64,000 nt of DNA. It comes from Jaenimonas drosophilae (Eukaryota > Euglenozoa > Kinetoplastea > Trypanosomatida > Trypanosomatidae). The notes below the pieces were generated by a model. That model saw only the letters and a program-made list of their open reading frames with translations, was not told where the DNA came from and ran no database searches. Below are positions 47,819-56,005 of this stretch, one piece after another; positions within the stretch are counted from its first letter, which is position 1, and the number at the start of each line of letters is the position of its first letter. The DNA lies in NCBI GenBank assembly GCA_030849065.1, contig JASAON010001658.1:1-64000 (forward strand), in the 5' to 3' direction. A program made the translations under genes and the position numbers.

Positions 47819-50800
47819 ATGAACAACTTCGACCCCTTTGAAGATCTACGCAACTTTGATGGACGACGCCCGCCTTTCGCCATGAGTGGCACCAGCAGTG
47901 CTGCGGGACGCACAGATCTCTTCAGCGACATTCCTCTCGTTCCTGGTGAAGGCAGACGCGGACGTCGCGGCGGCCCAACCCCCACGACCAACACACCGAG
48001 CCCACTCCCGACGCCAGTTGGAGGCGTGCCAAGTCTAGGTGATGTGCCGCGTGCGGGACGCCGAGCTGCTGCCGCCCCCGTTGCCGCAGCGGCCCCTACT
48101 CCATTTGCCTCCCCCGTCGCTGCCTCCGCCCCTGCACCAGCACCAGAAGAAGACGAGGACCCCTTCGCCTTCCTCGATCCAGATCACGGTCGCTCACGCG
48201 GTGGGGCTGCCGCAGCTGCTGCTGCGGAGGGACCCTCGCCGGGTGCTGCCACCGTCAATGTCGTGCCCCTCTCTGTGGAGATGGCCAAGCGAAGGGAGGA
48301 GGAGCTGCACCTCCGTGCGTCGTTGGCCGCCTTGGATATTCAGATTAACGACACCAACACCAAGATGGAGACAGCAGAGATTAAGTTAGAAGCGGAGCTC
48401 ACGCAGTTGGATGCTGGCCTCATTGAGAAGACGGAGCGAGTGGGCATGGAGAAGTTTCGTCTGGAGGAAGCCGAGTCGGAGTATAAGGACCGCATCAACG
48501 TGGCGCTGGATGAGATTCGCTTGGCCACGGACAAGAAGTGCTCCCAGGCTGAAGAAGAGGCCCACAAACAACAGACGGCATCCTGCAACAAGCGTCTCAA
48601 GGAGCTTCAAGCTGAGCTGCATCGCGTTCAAGCCGCTACGGTGGAGCTGCGTGAGTACGCCAAGTTGGCCGCCGAGGAGCATCCCTACCAGAAGGAGGGA
48701 ATCTTCGCGGCTCTTGCGATGGCAAAGGCAGATTTTGATGAGGACCATTCATCTGATGGGCTGGCCCAGGGTACGGATGTGGCGGAGTACTTGTCGGACT
48801 TTGCTGCTCGATACATCCGACGCTTGTGTGATGCCCATGTTGAACATGTGGATAAGAAACTCGTGGATGTTGTGCATCGTGAGACCATGGAGGTGGCGTC
48901 CGACGCACAGCAGGAGCGACGCAAGACGGCAGTCGTGGATGCCCAAGGTCGGAAGGAGACCTACGCGTTGCATGTCCAGGACACGTTGTCGGCTTATCGT
49001 GTCTTTCTGGACGAGCGCGGTGCTGCCAACCGTGCTAAGCTGGATGAGCTCTATGACCGGATGAAGGCCACATCTACCCAACTCCGTAGCGATGCACAGG
49101 CACACCTGGAGCATCTTCTTCTGGAGGTCACCGCGAAGCTCCAGCACACCACAGACCAATTTGAGAAGAGGTCTGCGGCAATTCAGCAAGACCACGACAC
49201 CCACGTCCGTGCCGTTGTGGCAGGGGATGAGGAGATGGCAACGTTGAAGCGTCGTGAAGTGGAGAGCCGCTGTGCCACAACCGCAAAGGTACTTCGCCAG
49301 CTTCACCAGTCCCAGCTGTCATCCTTGCAGGAGGAGCTCGTCAAGATCCAAACCAACGGCAACCGTCACGCCAAAGAGGGCTTTGATGCACTGCTCAAAG
49401 ATGCAGAACGCTCCAACGAATTGAGCATCGACGGACTGCGGAAACGTGTGTTGGAGCTTCGTGGTGTCATTGAGGGTTTTCACCGTGGCGAGGAATCTCG
49501 CGCTCAACGCGGCGTACGTCATTTTGAAGTGTTGGAGGCTGCCGATCAAACGGTACAATCCAAGGTGCTTCTGTCTTCGGTGCGTCAGCGCCAGGGAGAG
49601 ATGCATGAGATACGCCAACGCACGCACACCTTGTGTGAGGAGCTCTTGCATGGGCTGACCTCCGAGGTGGACTCCTTGCGGGAGCGGCGAGCCATGCAGC
49701 AGATGCACCAAAGTCGGATTGACTTTGCGCGCACTGCGTGGGAGCGAGAACATCGCGCGGCACTGGCTGCTGGCCACCTCATTGATGGCCCAATTGTGGC
49801 GTCGTCAGACGTCACTGCAGCGCACATGCAACCAACAACCGTCTACGTTGATCCTGGCCTCTCCACCACGACGTCAGTTGTGGAGTCGTTGGTGGCGCAG
49901 CTGCAAAAATGCCAGGAGGCACACACGCGGGTGCAACAAGAGAGACGAAGTCAAACCTCCAGCCATGAGGACCACCGCATCCGACAGCATCGATCCCTTC
50001 AGGAGCGCTGCGAAGGCTGGCGCGCGGTCGTGGCGAGCTACGCGCTGCTCATGGATGACCAGGCGCGAACAACCGCGCATCAGTGGGCGGGAGTGAAGGA
50101 GGAGGCGCAGATGGAGGCGGAGGAACAGCATCTGGAGCAGGAGCAGGAGCGCTGCGCTCGCCGACGTACCGCGCTGGACAAGGAAGCGGAGGAGTGTCGG
50201 GCAGCCAACGCTGCCGTTATCAGCGCCTACCAGCGCCAGCGAGCTCAGCTGCGGAAGCTCTCTGCCCAGCAGGTGGAGCTCTCGCATGGCCTGGCGGCTG
50301 TCAGTCACATGGCTGCTCGGGAGACCTCTCGTCAGGTCTCTGCGGCGGAGCCAATCGTGAAGGCCCCAGCGGTAGTGGGTTCCCCGGCACCGGCGGCCGC
50401 TGTTGATGCGACCCCGCCTCGAGCTGAGCCAGCGCGACATGCAGCCGCCCCTCCTGGCGTTCTATCCTCCGCGGACAGCGCCAGCAATCGCAGCTCCCCA
50501 CACCGGAGAACGAAGCAGCGGTCCGCCTCACTTCCGACATCATCCGGAGTGGGCGTGAACACACGTTGGATCGGCACGCCATCGCCAAAATCACATCGAG
50601 TAGATGCAGACGCCTCGCACAGCGCGCCGACTTTGCACACTCCAAAGAAGCGTAGTACGCAGGCACAGATTGCCACCTCCATGTACGCCTCACGTAGTGG
50701 GGAGTCCTCGGACGAGTCCCCGTCGACGTCCATGACTCCGAGCAGCGACCTGCGGCTGGGCCCCAACTTGTCAGGCCTCAGTGCTGGATCCTACGCTTCA

Positions 50801-50860
50801 CTTACCTTCATTGATCTACTCACTCTCATGGATTCCAGTGCTTCTGGCAGCAACTCATAA
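47819..50860 (+). CDS. Long coiled-coil protein, unrecognised
   Basis: The 1013-aa protein has an N-terminal disordered part (1-160) with NFDPFEDL and DPFAFLDPD, short acidic-aromatic motifs reminiscent of DPF endocytic-adaptor ligands, and Ala/Pro-rich stretches. Residues of about 160-815 are an almost continuous alpha-helical coiled coil (KRREEELHLRASLAALDIQ, YDRMKATSTQLRSDAQAHLE, LRGVIEGFHRGEESRAQRG). The C-terminal 190 residues are Ser/Pro/Ala-rich with basic clusters. Such proteins are common at flagellar basal bodies and transition fibres of kinetoplastids; a relation to FBF1-like proteins crossed my mind but is not demonstrable from sequence alone. The gene itself is clear. Confidence 0.8.
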   Translation: MNNFDPFEDLRNFDGRRPPFAMSGTSSAAGRTDLFSDIPLVPGEGRRGRRGGPTPTTNTPSPLPTPVGGVPSLGDVPRAGRRAAAAPVAAAAPTPFASPVAASAPAPAPEEDEDPFAFLDPDHGRSRGGAAAAAAAEGPSPGAATVNVVPLSVEMAKRREEELHLRASLAALDIQINDTNTKMETAEIKLEAELTQLDAGLIEKTERVGMEKFRLEEAESEYKDRINVALDEIRLATDKKCSQAEEEAHKQQTASCNKRLKELQAELHRVQAATVELREYAKLAAEEHPYQKEGIFAALAMAKADFDEDHSSDGLAQGTDVAEYLSDFAARYIRRLCDAHVEHVDKKLVDVVHRETMEVASDAQQERRKTAVVDAQGRKETYALHVQDTLSAYRVFLDERGAANRAKLDELYDRMKATSTQLRSDAQAHLEHLLLEVTAKLQHTTDQFEKRSAAIQQDHDTHVRAVVAGDEEMATLKRREVESRCATTAKVLRQLHQSQLSSLQEELVKIQTNGNRHAKEGFDALLKDAERSNELSIDGLRKRVLELRGVIEGFHRGEESRAQRGVRHFEVLEAADQTVQSKVLLSSVRQRQGEMHEIRQRTHTLCEELLHGLTSEVDSLRERRAMQQMHQSRIDFARTAWEREHRAALAAGHLIDGPIVASSDVTAAHMQPTTVYVDPGLSTTTSVVESLVAQLQKCQEAHTRVQQERRSQTSSHEDHRIRQHRSLQERCEGWRAVVASYALLMDDQARTTAHQWAGVKEEAQMEAEEQHLEQEQERCARRRTALDKEAEECRAANAAVISAYQRQRAQLRKLSAQQVELSHGLAAVSHMAARETSRQVSAAEPIVKAPAVVGSPAPAAAVDATPPRAEPARHAAAPPGVLSSADSASNRSSPHRRTKQRSASLPTSSGVGVNTRWIGTPSPKSHRVDADASHSAPTLHTPKKRSTQAQIATSMYASRSGESSDESPSTSMTPSSDLRLGPNLSGLSAGSYASLTFIDLLTLMDSSASGSNS

Positions 50861-51058
50861 GCAGTGTGGGTGGGAAGTCCAACAACAACAACAAAAAACA
50901 GCTTTGATGATTGGATGTCGTTCAGTTTTATCCATGCCATGTACATCTGTGGTCTCCTTGCTTTCAGCTCCCGCAGTCGTCAGCACCACGGCCGTTGCAC
51001 TTTGCTCTTCATGTCCTTCTGTTCATTGTGCCTGATGTAGCGTAGATAGCTCCGCAGA

Positions 51059-51652
51059 ATGGAACAAATTATAGCTGCCCCAAACTCTGTTGCTCCACCC
51101 GTAAAGACGGAGCGGGTTCAGCTTGACTTCACAGACATTCGACGCGCAGCTCGGTGCAATGTTCTTGCAGACTTTGCACGAGAACAACGTTATCGACACC
51201 ACGTGGATCAGCTACGACGCAGCGGTGAGGACATCCAGGTGATGAAGCTGACGCCCGAACAAAACCGTGAGTTGGTGCGGGCAAGTGCGACTCGCTTGCT
51301 GAAGGAGCATAGCAGTGCCTCCTGGGGCGTTCATCTGTACCAAATTGGTGTGTATGGCCTGACAGGAGTCTCCTCCGTGGCAACGGCCATGGGCTTCTAT
51401 CTGGGCATCTTTCACAATCGCATGTTTCTCCCCATCGGCCCCATTTCTGGTGTGATTGCGTGGCGCATGTGGAATGTCGTGGAGGAGGCATGGGCCCAAC
51501 AACGCTACATTGATAATGCGGCCAGACTCCGTGAGGAGCGTAAGGGGAACCCAATGAACGCGGTTGTACACCGGCGTCTTAAGACCAGCGAAGGTACGAC
51601 GGAGGATGTGGAGGGCACTGCTGCTGATGCGGGGGCAGAGACATCCTTGTGA
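51059..51652 (+). CDS. Small protein with hydrophobic hairpin, unrecognised
   Basis: The 197-aa protein has a basic amphipathic first half (RCNVLADFAREQRYRHHV) and two hydrophobic segments, LYQIGVYGLTGVSSVATAMG at about 97-116 and MFLPIGPISGVIAWRMW at about 122-138, separated by a short loop. The tail is charged, ending in acidic residues. Gly-rich hydrophobic hairpins of this kind occur in mitochondrial inner-membrane proteins and respiratory accessory subunits, but I cannot name the family. The ATG is the first in frame after TTCATTGTGCCTGATGTAG. Confidence 0.68.
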   Translation: MEQIIAAPNSVAPPVKTERVQLDFTDIRRAARCNVLADFAREQRYRHHVDQLRRSGEDIQVMKLTPEQNRELVRASATRLLKEHSSASWGVHLYQIGVYGLTGVSSVATAMGFYLGIFHNRMFLPIGPISGVIAWRMWNVVEEAWAQQRYIDNAARLREERKGNPMNAVVHRRLKTSEGTTEDVEGTAADAGAETSL

Positions 51653-52148
51653 AGTCTTTACACTCTTCTCCCCCCTAGCTGTTTCATCCACACATGCTGG
51701 AACAATACCACCATCCAATGCTTTCTATGCACATTGCCTCCCAGTGAAACAGCCAACGTACTTGTGCCTCTCCTTCTCTTCTTGTCTCATCATGTAGCTT
51801 TGGCTGCCTACTTCAGACGGCAGACCTCTTCATCTGTCCACAGAGCCCCTCACATTGATTTACTATTAATATATCCCACCCTCTTTCTTCACCGCGTACT
51901 CGATACATAATTGAGTCCCCCGCGCCGTTTCCTCCCAACCGCTGACACCACGTAGCGCGCACGCACACAGAGAAGTGTGTTCAGACGAGTGATCAGCACA
52001 TCAACGCGTTCCTTCAGAGCTCCTCCAATAACTCCCTCTTTCACTGGACACTTCCCACAACCCAATTCAAGAGACCCAACTGTCCTTGGCACACGTGCAC
52101 AAATATCGTTGACAATTCTTGTTCCCACCCCGTCCAGTAAGTGAAGCA
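51653..52148 (+). other. Intergenic region without a supportable gene
   Basis: The 496-nt gap contains CTTCTCTTCTTGTCTCATCATGTAG ending at 51798, an AT-rich piece TTTACTATTAATATATCCC at 51859-51877, and TTCTTGTTCCCACCCCGTCCAG ending at 52137. The last is 12 nt before the ATG of the AlgH gene and is its likely acceptor. A minus-strand frame here has no coding character. Confidence 0.45.
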
Positions 52149-53759
52149 ATGGACAAGGTGATTTTAACGTCTTACAGAAAACTGCACAAAATGTGCCGTG
52201 CGGTTGATGCGAATGTGGCCGCGCGTTGCGCACTTTGTGCAGCTCCCCGCCACTTGTACGACCATCGCCTTGGCGAGTGGGTTCCGTTGGACTTTGCCAA
52301 GATCTCATCGTGGCAGGACTCGCGTGTCTTTCTGAACAACATCATTTCACGACTCAACGGGAACAAAGGCTTCTACTGCCCCCCAGTTGCTGAGCAGGAC
52401 AAGGTGTGGTTCGCCAGGATGACCACGTCGGGTGGTCTTCCTGGCGTCCGTCCTTCGTCATCGACAACGGAGAAGCAGGAAAGTGAGGCTTCATCTGCCG
52501 ACAGCACCACAAGTGCATCGGCTTCTTCACCAGACGAGACACCAGGTGCCCCAGTGACGGAGGTCTACCCGTATGCCTCACTTGCCTTTACACTTCGTTG
52601 CTTCTATGAGCAGACGCCTTTCTCTGTTCTTCATCTCAACAACGCCTTCGCTGCCGTGAGGGAGCTCAGCTACGCGTGCGAGGCAGGCGAACAGACTCCA
52701 ACCGCAGTCGTGTCACCGGCGTGGCGTGCGGCGTGCCCATCTCCACCGTGTCTGGTTCCTGTTGCACAGTTGCAGCCTCTGCATCGTGTGTCGTTGATCA
52801 AGGGTCTCAACATTGACGCACAAAGCTCACTGGCGTCTGTGCGGACGCTGCACTCACGACTAAGGAAACATGCGAAGAAGGAAGGAGGAGCGTCACCAAC
52901 GGCCGATGACTTGCATGAGGAGGAGCCGCGCAACGCCTTCGACCGCCCTCCCCAATCCACGCAGGCCAGCACCGAAGAGGAGAAGGAAGAGGCAGAAGTG
53001 GTGGACAGGGCCGAGGACGAAGTTGATGAGGAGAGTACATCTCCCATCACCCCACCCTCGCATGTGCAGCTGCTCCTTGCTCATCCCAAACTGACAGGCT
53101 TTTTTCGTCACTCAGTCCTGTTGATGATTCGCCACGCGGACAACGACTCTGCCGCTTTTGCCCTGAACAAGCCTCTTGAGTCGGAGCATGGAGAGGCCAT
53201 GCCGGTGGGGGCAACGATTCGACTCAGCCAGGTACATCCCATCTTTCGCGAGCACTTACACGCCCACGTGGTGATGATTGGAGGCCCCGTCATGTCCGGC
53301 TCACTGGATGAGAGTTTGTTTCTCCTGCACCGCATTCCAAACGTGCCCAAGGCACTTCCCTTGTCGGAGTCCTTGTGGTTGGGTGGGGACTATGATGTGC
53401 TGCTGGATAGACTCAATGCGAAGGAGGCCTCCGCCGATGACATCATGGTCGTTTGCGGCTTCTCGGGATGGGGCCATCAACAGCTCGAGGGTGAGTACAG
53501 TGGAGGTACGTGGGTGGCGGTGTCCAACGATTCGTCGGGGAGTAGACGCGATTTGGACAACTTCCTCATGACGATGTACAAGGCCGCAGCGGGTTACTCC
53601 CCAACCGGGGCGGCTCCAACCGCAGAAGGCGCCGTGGCCGAGCCTGAGCTTCGACGCCGTCACCGGGCTGGAGGCTCGAGTAGCATGTGGGTGTGGGCCT
53701 ATGAGTGTCTTGGGGAGCCATTTGCTGGAATGTGTCGTCTTCAACCACAGGAGAAGTAG
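52149..53759 (+). CDS. AlgH/UPF0301-domain protein with long N-terminal extension
   Basis: The 536-aa protein starts at the ATG at 52149. An N-terminal part (1-65) has a basic helix SYRKLHKMCRAVDANV and a C-x2-C pair (RCALCAAP). A disordered Ser/Glu-rich middle follows, interrupted by a folded piece near 140-180 (FTLRCFYEQTPFSVLHLNN). The C-terminal AlgH domain (about 300-470) begins HVQLLLAHPKLTGFF and shows FRHSVLLMIRH, FALNKPLESEHG, VMIGGPV and the signature CGFSGWGHQQLEGEY, followed by WVAVSND. AlgH was first linked to alginate regulation in bacteria; its biochemical role is unclear, and eukaryotic members are mostly algal, plant or protist proteins. The domain call is secure, the function open. 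Confidence 0.88.
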   Translation: MDKVILTSYRKLHKMCRAVDANVAARCALCAAPRHLYDHRLGEWVPLDFAKISSWQDSRVFLNNIISRLNGNKGFYCPPVAEQDKVWFARMTTSGGLPGVRPSSSTTEKQESEASSADSTTSASASSPDETPGAPVTEVYPYASLAFTLRCFYEQTPFSVLHLNNAFAAVRELSYACEAGEQTPTAVVSPAWRAACPSPPCLVPVAQLQPLHRVSLIKGLNIDAQSSLASVRTLHSRLRKHAKKEGGASPTADDLHEEEPRNAFDRPPQSTQASTEEEKEEAEVVDRAEDEVDEESTSPITPPSHVQLLLAHPKLTGFFRHSVLLMIRHADNDSAAFALNKPLESEHGEAMPVGATIRLSQVHPIFREHLHAHVVMIGGPVMSGSLDESLFLLHRIPNVPKALPLSESLWLGGDYDVLLDRLNAKEASADDIMVVCGFSGWGHQQLEGEYSGGTWVAVSNDSSGSRRDLDNFLMTMYKAAAGYSPTGAAPTAEGAVAEPELRRRHRAGGSSSMWVWAYECLGEPFAGMCRLQPQEK

Positions 53760-53989
53760 TGCCTGCTTGTGTGCGTTGTTCTTTTTCTGGAGAGTGGTGA
53801 ATTGCACCAATGTCTTTCTTTTCCACTACGCGACTAATCAATTCTTGTGTAGTCTGTTGAGGGTTTGTGCTTTGGAAACTGTGTCCCTGCGGTGCGTGTC
53901 GCACATTCATGTGTTCCTTCTCTTCATCGTCCGTATTCTTTTGTTGTGATGTCGTTTAGTGCGTCCCTCATCTCGTACTCAGAGCAAAC

Positions 53990-54586
53990 ATGGGCGTTGA
54001 TCTCACCGGTGTGTCCAAGCTGAAGCGTTGCGTGCGCCACCACACGTACTCCACGAACCCCTACATCAAGCTTCTCATCAAGCTGTACAAGTTCCTGGCC
54101 AAGCGCACCAACTCTGGCTTCAACAAGCTCGTCTACCAGCGCCTTCTCAAGAGCCGCAGCAACCGCGCCCCCATCTCCCTCAGCCGCATCGCTGTGGTGA
54201 CGAAGCGCAAGACCAGCTTCCTGGAGAAGAGCAAGAAGGCCCCCATCGCCGTCATTGTCGGTGATGTGCTCGACGACGTCCGCATGGCCCGCATCCCCGC
54301 CCTCCGCGTCTGCGCTCTGCGCTTCTCCAAGGGTGCCCGCCAGAGCATCGCCGCCGCCGGTGGCGAGTGCCTCACCTTCGACCAGCTTGCCATGATCGCC
54401 CCCACCGGCAAGAACACGCTGCTCCTCCGCGGCCGCAAGTCTGGACGCGAGTCTGTGAAGCACTTCGGCGCTGCGGGCGTGCCCGGCAGCCACGCCGCTC
54501 CTCACGGCACCAACCGTGGCAAGGAGACCAAGCGCGGTCGCCGCCCGGGTTGCGCGTACAAGCGCAAGGCCTTCCGTCACGTCTAA
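53990..54586 (+). CDS. RPL18: 60S ribosomal protein L18 (eL18)
   Basis: The 198-aa protein matches eL18 along its whole length: MGVDLTG start, HTYSTNPYIKLLIKLYKFLA, KSRSNRAPISLSRI, IAVIVGDVLDDVRM, LTFDQLA, and the C-terminal LLLRGRKSGRESVKHFG and GVPGSHAAPHG, followed by a basic tail. It is a structural component of the large ribosomal subunit and lies near the tunnel side of 28S rRNA. Codons end in C or G far more consistently than in the neighbours, as expected for a very highly expressed gene. The next gene downstream is the small-subunit protein eS12. Confidence 0.98.
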   Translation: MGVDLTGVSKLKRCVRHHTYSTNPYIKLLIKLYKFLAKRTNSGFNKLVYQRLLKSRSNRAPISLSRIAVVTKRKTSFLEKSKKAPIAVIVGDVLDDVRMARIPALRVCALRFSKGARQSIAAAGGECLTFDQLAMIAPTGKNTLLLRGRKSGRESVKHFGAAGVPGSHAAPHGTNRGKETKRGRRPGCAYKRKAFRHV

Positions 54587-54871
54587 GCTCTACCCTTCTA
54601 CTCCAGAGCCTGCTTCAGGATCTCTGGATGAAGTTGAGGCACAGCACGATGATCATTTCAGCACTTCTTTCATCCTAACAACCTCTACCTTTTCATCTGA
54701 GTGGCGCCGCGCTGTGTGTGCGACACTCTATCACAGACAGGTGCCTGTGCATATGCCTACACGTATGAATCAAGCCACGTCTTCACTCTTCTGTTCTTCT
54801 TCTCATCTTGTCTTGTTCAGTTCTGCTCTTGTGTCACCACGTCTTAATTCAAAGTCCTTCCAATAACCACC

Positions 54872-55300
54872 ATGGCTGAGGAAACCTACACGGTTGAAGT
54901 CCCGGTGGAGGACCACGTTGTCGAGGAAGTTGCCCCGGACAATCTGGAGGATGCCATTCGTATTGTCATTCGCCGCGCTCAGGAGGTTAACGGGCTCGTG
55001 TGCGGCCTGTCTGAGATTGCTCGCCAGCTGGACCGCCGCACCGTTCGGCTGTGCATCCTTGCAGAGGACTGTGAGGATGCCGAGTACAAGAAGCTCATCC
55101 TTGGTCTTGCGTCTCAGGGCAATATTGATATTGTCCAGGTGGAGGAGCGCGAGAAGCTCGCCCAGTGGGCCGGTTTGGTGCGTCGTGGAGCCGATGGCGA
55201 GGTGCGCAAGACACTGAAGTGCTCGTCGGTGGCCATCCGTGACTTTGGTCCTCGCACCAAGGCCCTGGAGTACCTCCTCTCTCACCTCCAGTCGAGCTAG
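54872..55300 (+). CDS. RPS12: 40S ribosomal protein S12 (eS12)
   Basis: The 142-aa protein has the eS12 layout: an acidic N-terminus (MAEETYTVEVPVEDH), a first helix DAIRIVIRRAQEVNGLVCGL, then LDRRTVRLCILAEDCED, YKKLILGLASQ and the L7Ae/L30e-type fold continuing to VRRGADGEVRKTLKCSS. eS12 sits on the beak of the small subunit. The start is the only ATG at the conserved position, after CTTCTTCTCATCTTGTCTTGTTCAG. Length is normal for the family. The 3' flank holds an unusual hairpin. Confidence 0.97.
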   Translation: MAEETYTVEVPVEDHVVEEVAPDNLEDAIRIVIRRAQEVNGLVCGLSEIARQLDRRTVRLCILAEDCEDAEYKKLILGLASQGNIDIVQVEEREKLAQWAGLVRRGADGEVRKTLKCSSVAIRDFGPRTKALEYLLSHLQSS

Positions 55301-56005
55301 ACCTCATCCTTCTCTTGAGCTCCCATCCATATGCACGCTGGCCTCGCCCACACTTACGTGTGGACGAGGCATCCAGGAAAAATGAGAAAAAAGAAACCTA
55401 ATGACAGATTGTTTCGAGCATGCATGGATATTCTCCTCTGTCCGAGGTAGCACAGCCTCGACCGCGGAGATGGTGACGGCCAGCCTAGAGGGGATCACAG
55501 CTGAGCCATTCTTTATAATTCCTTCTGTTTTTCCCTTCTAAACAAAAAAAAATCAAAGCTTAAGCATGCTCGATGTGAGGACTGGCTCAGTGCACATTGC
55601 TGAACATGCACCATTACCAATATGTCTTCCCTCTCCGTTGTTCACGTTGTGGAAGTAGTAGGATTGTACACCGTGTACCAGTAGCTCCATTCTCCAAGCT
55701 CAAACTAACTTTTATCCTCCTTTTTCTTGTATTCGTTGTTTGGTGAGTCCAGCAAAGACGTAGCGCCACTGTGGGGGCGCATCACAGTACAGTTGTTTTT
55801 TTTCGTTTTTTTTGTTTCTTCCTGTTCCAGTCTGCATCATCCTACCCCTCCTGAACCCTCATTGATTCTTCCTCTTTGCAGTGGTCACTGGGACCAGCTG
55901 TCTTTGCCGCTGTTCCCGGCTTGTGTTGTGTGAGGCCCCTCCTCAAAGCCTCCGCGTCTGTGGCCCGAGTTCGCGGCGCTGACCAAACTTTTATACTCTA
56001 GCCAC
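55301..56005 (+). other. Long structured intergenic region after eS12
   Basis: This 705-nt gap is the longest well-sequenced one apart from 61.4-62.1 kb. It carries the hairpin at 55341-55370 and a 10-bp perfect inverted repeat TCGAGCATGC (55414-55423) / GCATGCTCGA (55564-55573) that could close a stem around some 140 nt. T-rich tracts follow at 55704-55740 and 55795-55825, the latter within TTTTTTTTCGTTTTTTTTG. No coding frame is credible, and no tRNA or canonical snoRNA boxes are seen. Confidence 0.5.
55341..55370 (+). promoter_or_regulatory. Strong hairpin in the eS12 3' flank
   Basis: GCCTCGCCCACAC and GTGTGGACGAGGC pair over 13 positions with a single mismatch, around a TTAC loop. It starts 40 nt after the eS12 stop codon, so it is likely in the 3' UTR. 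It could affect mRNA stability or processing; a role is not shown. Confidence 0.6.
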
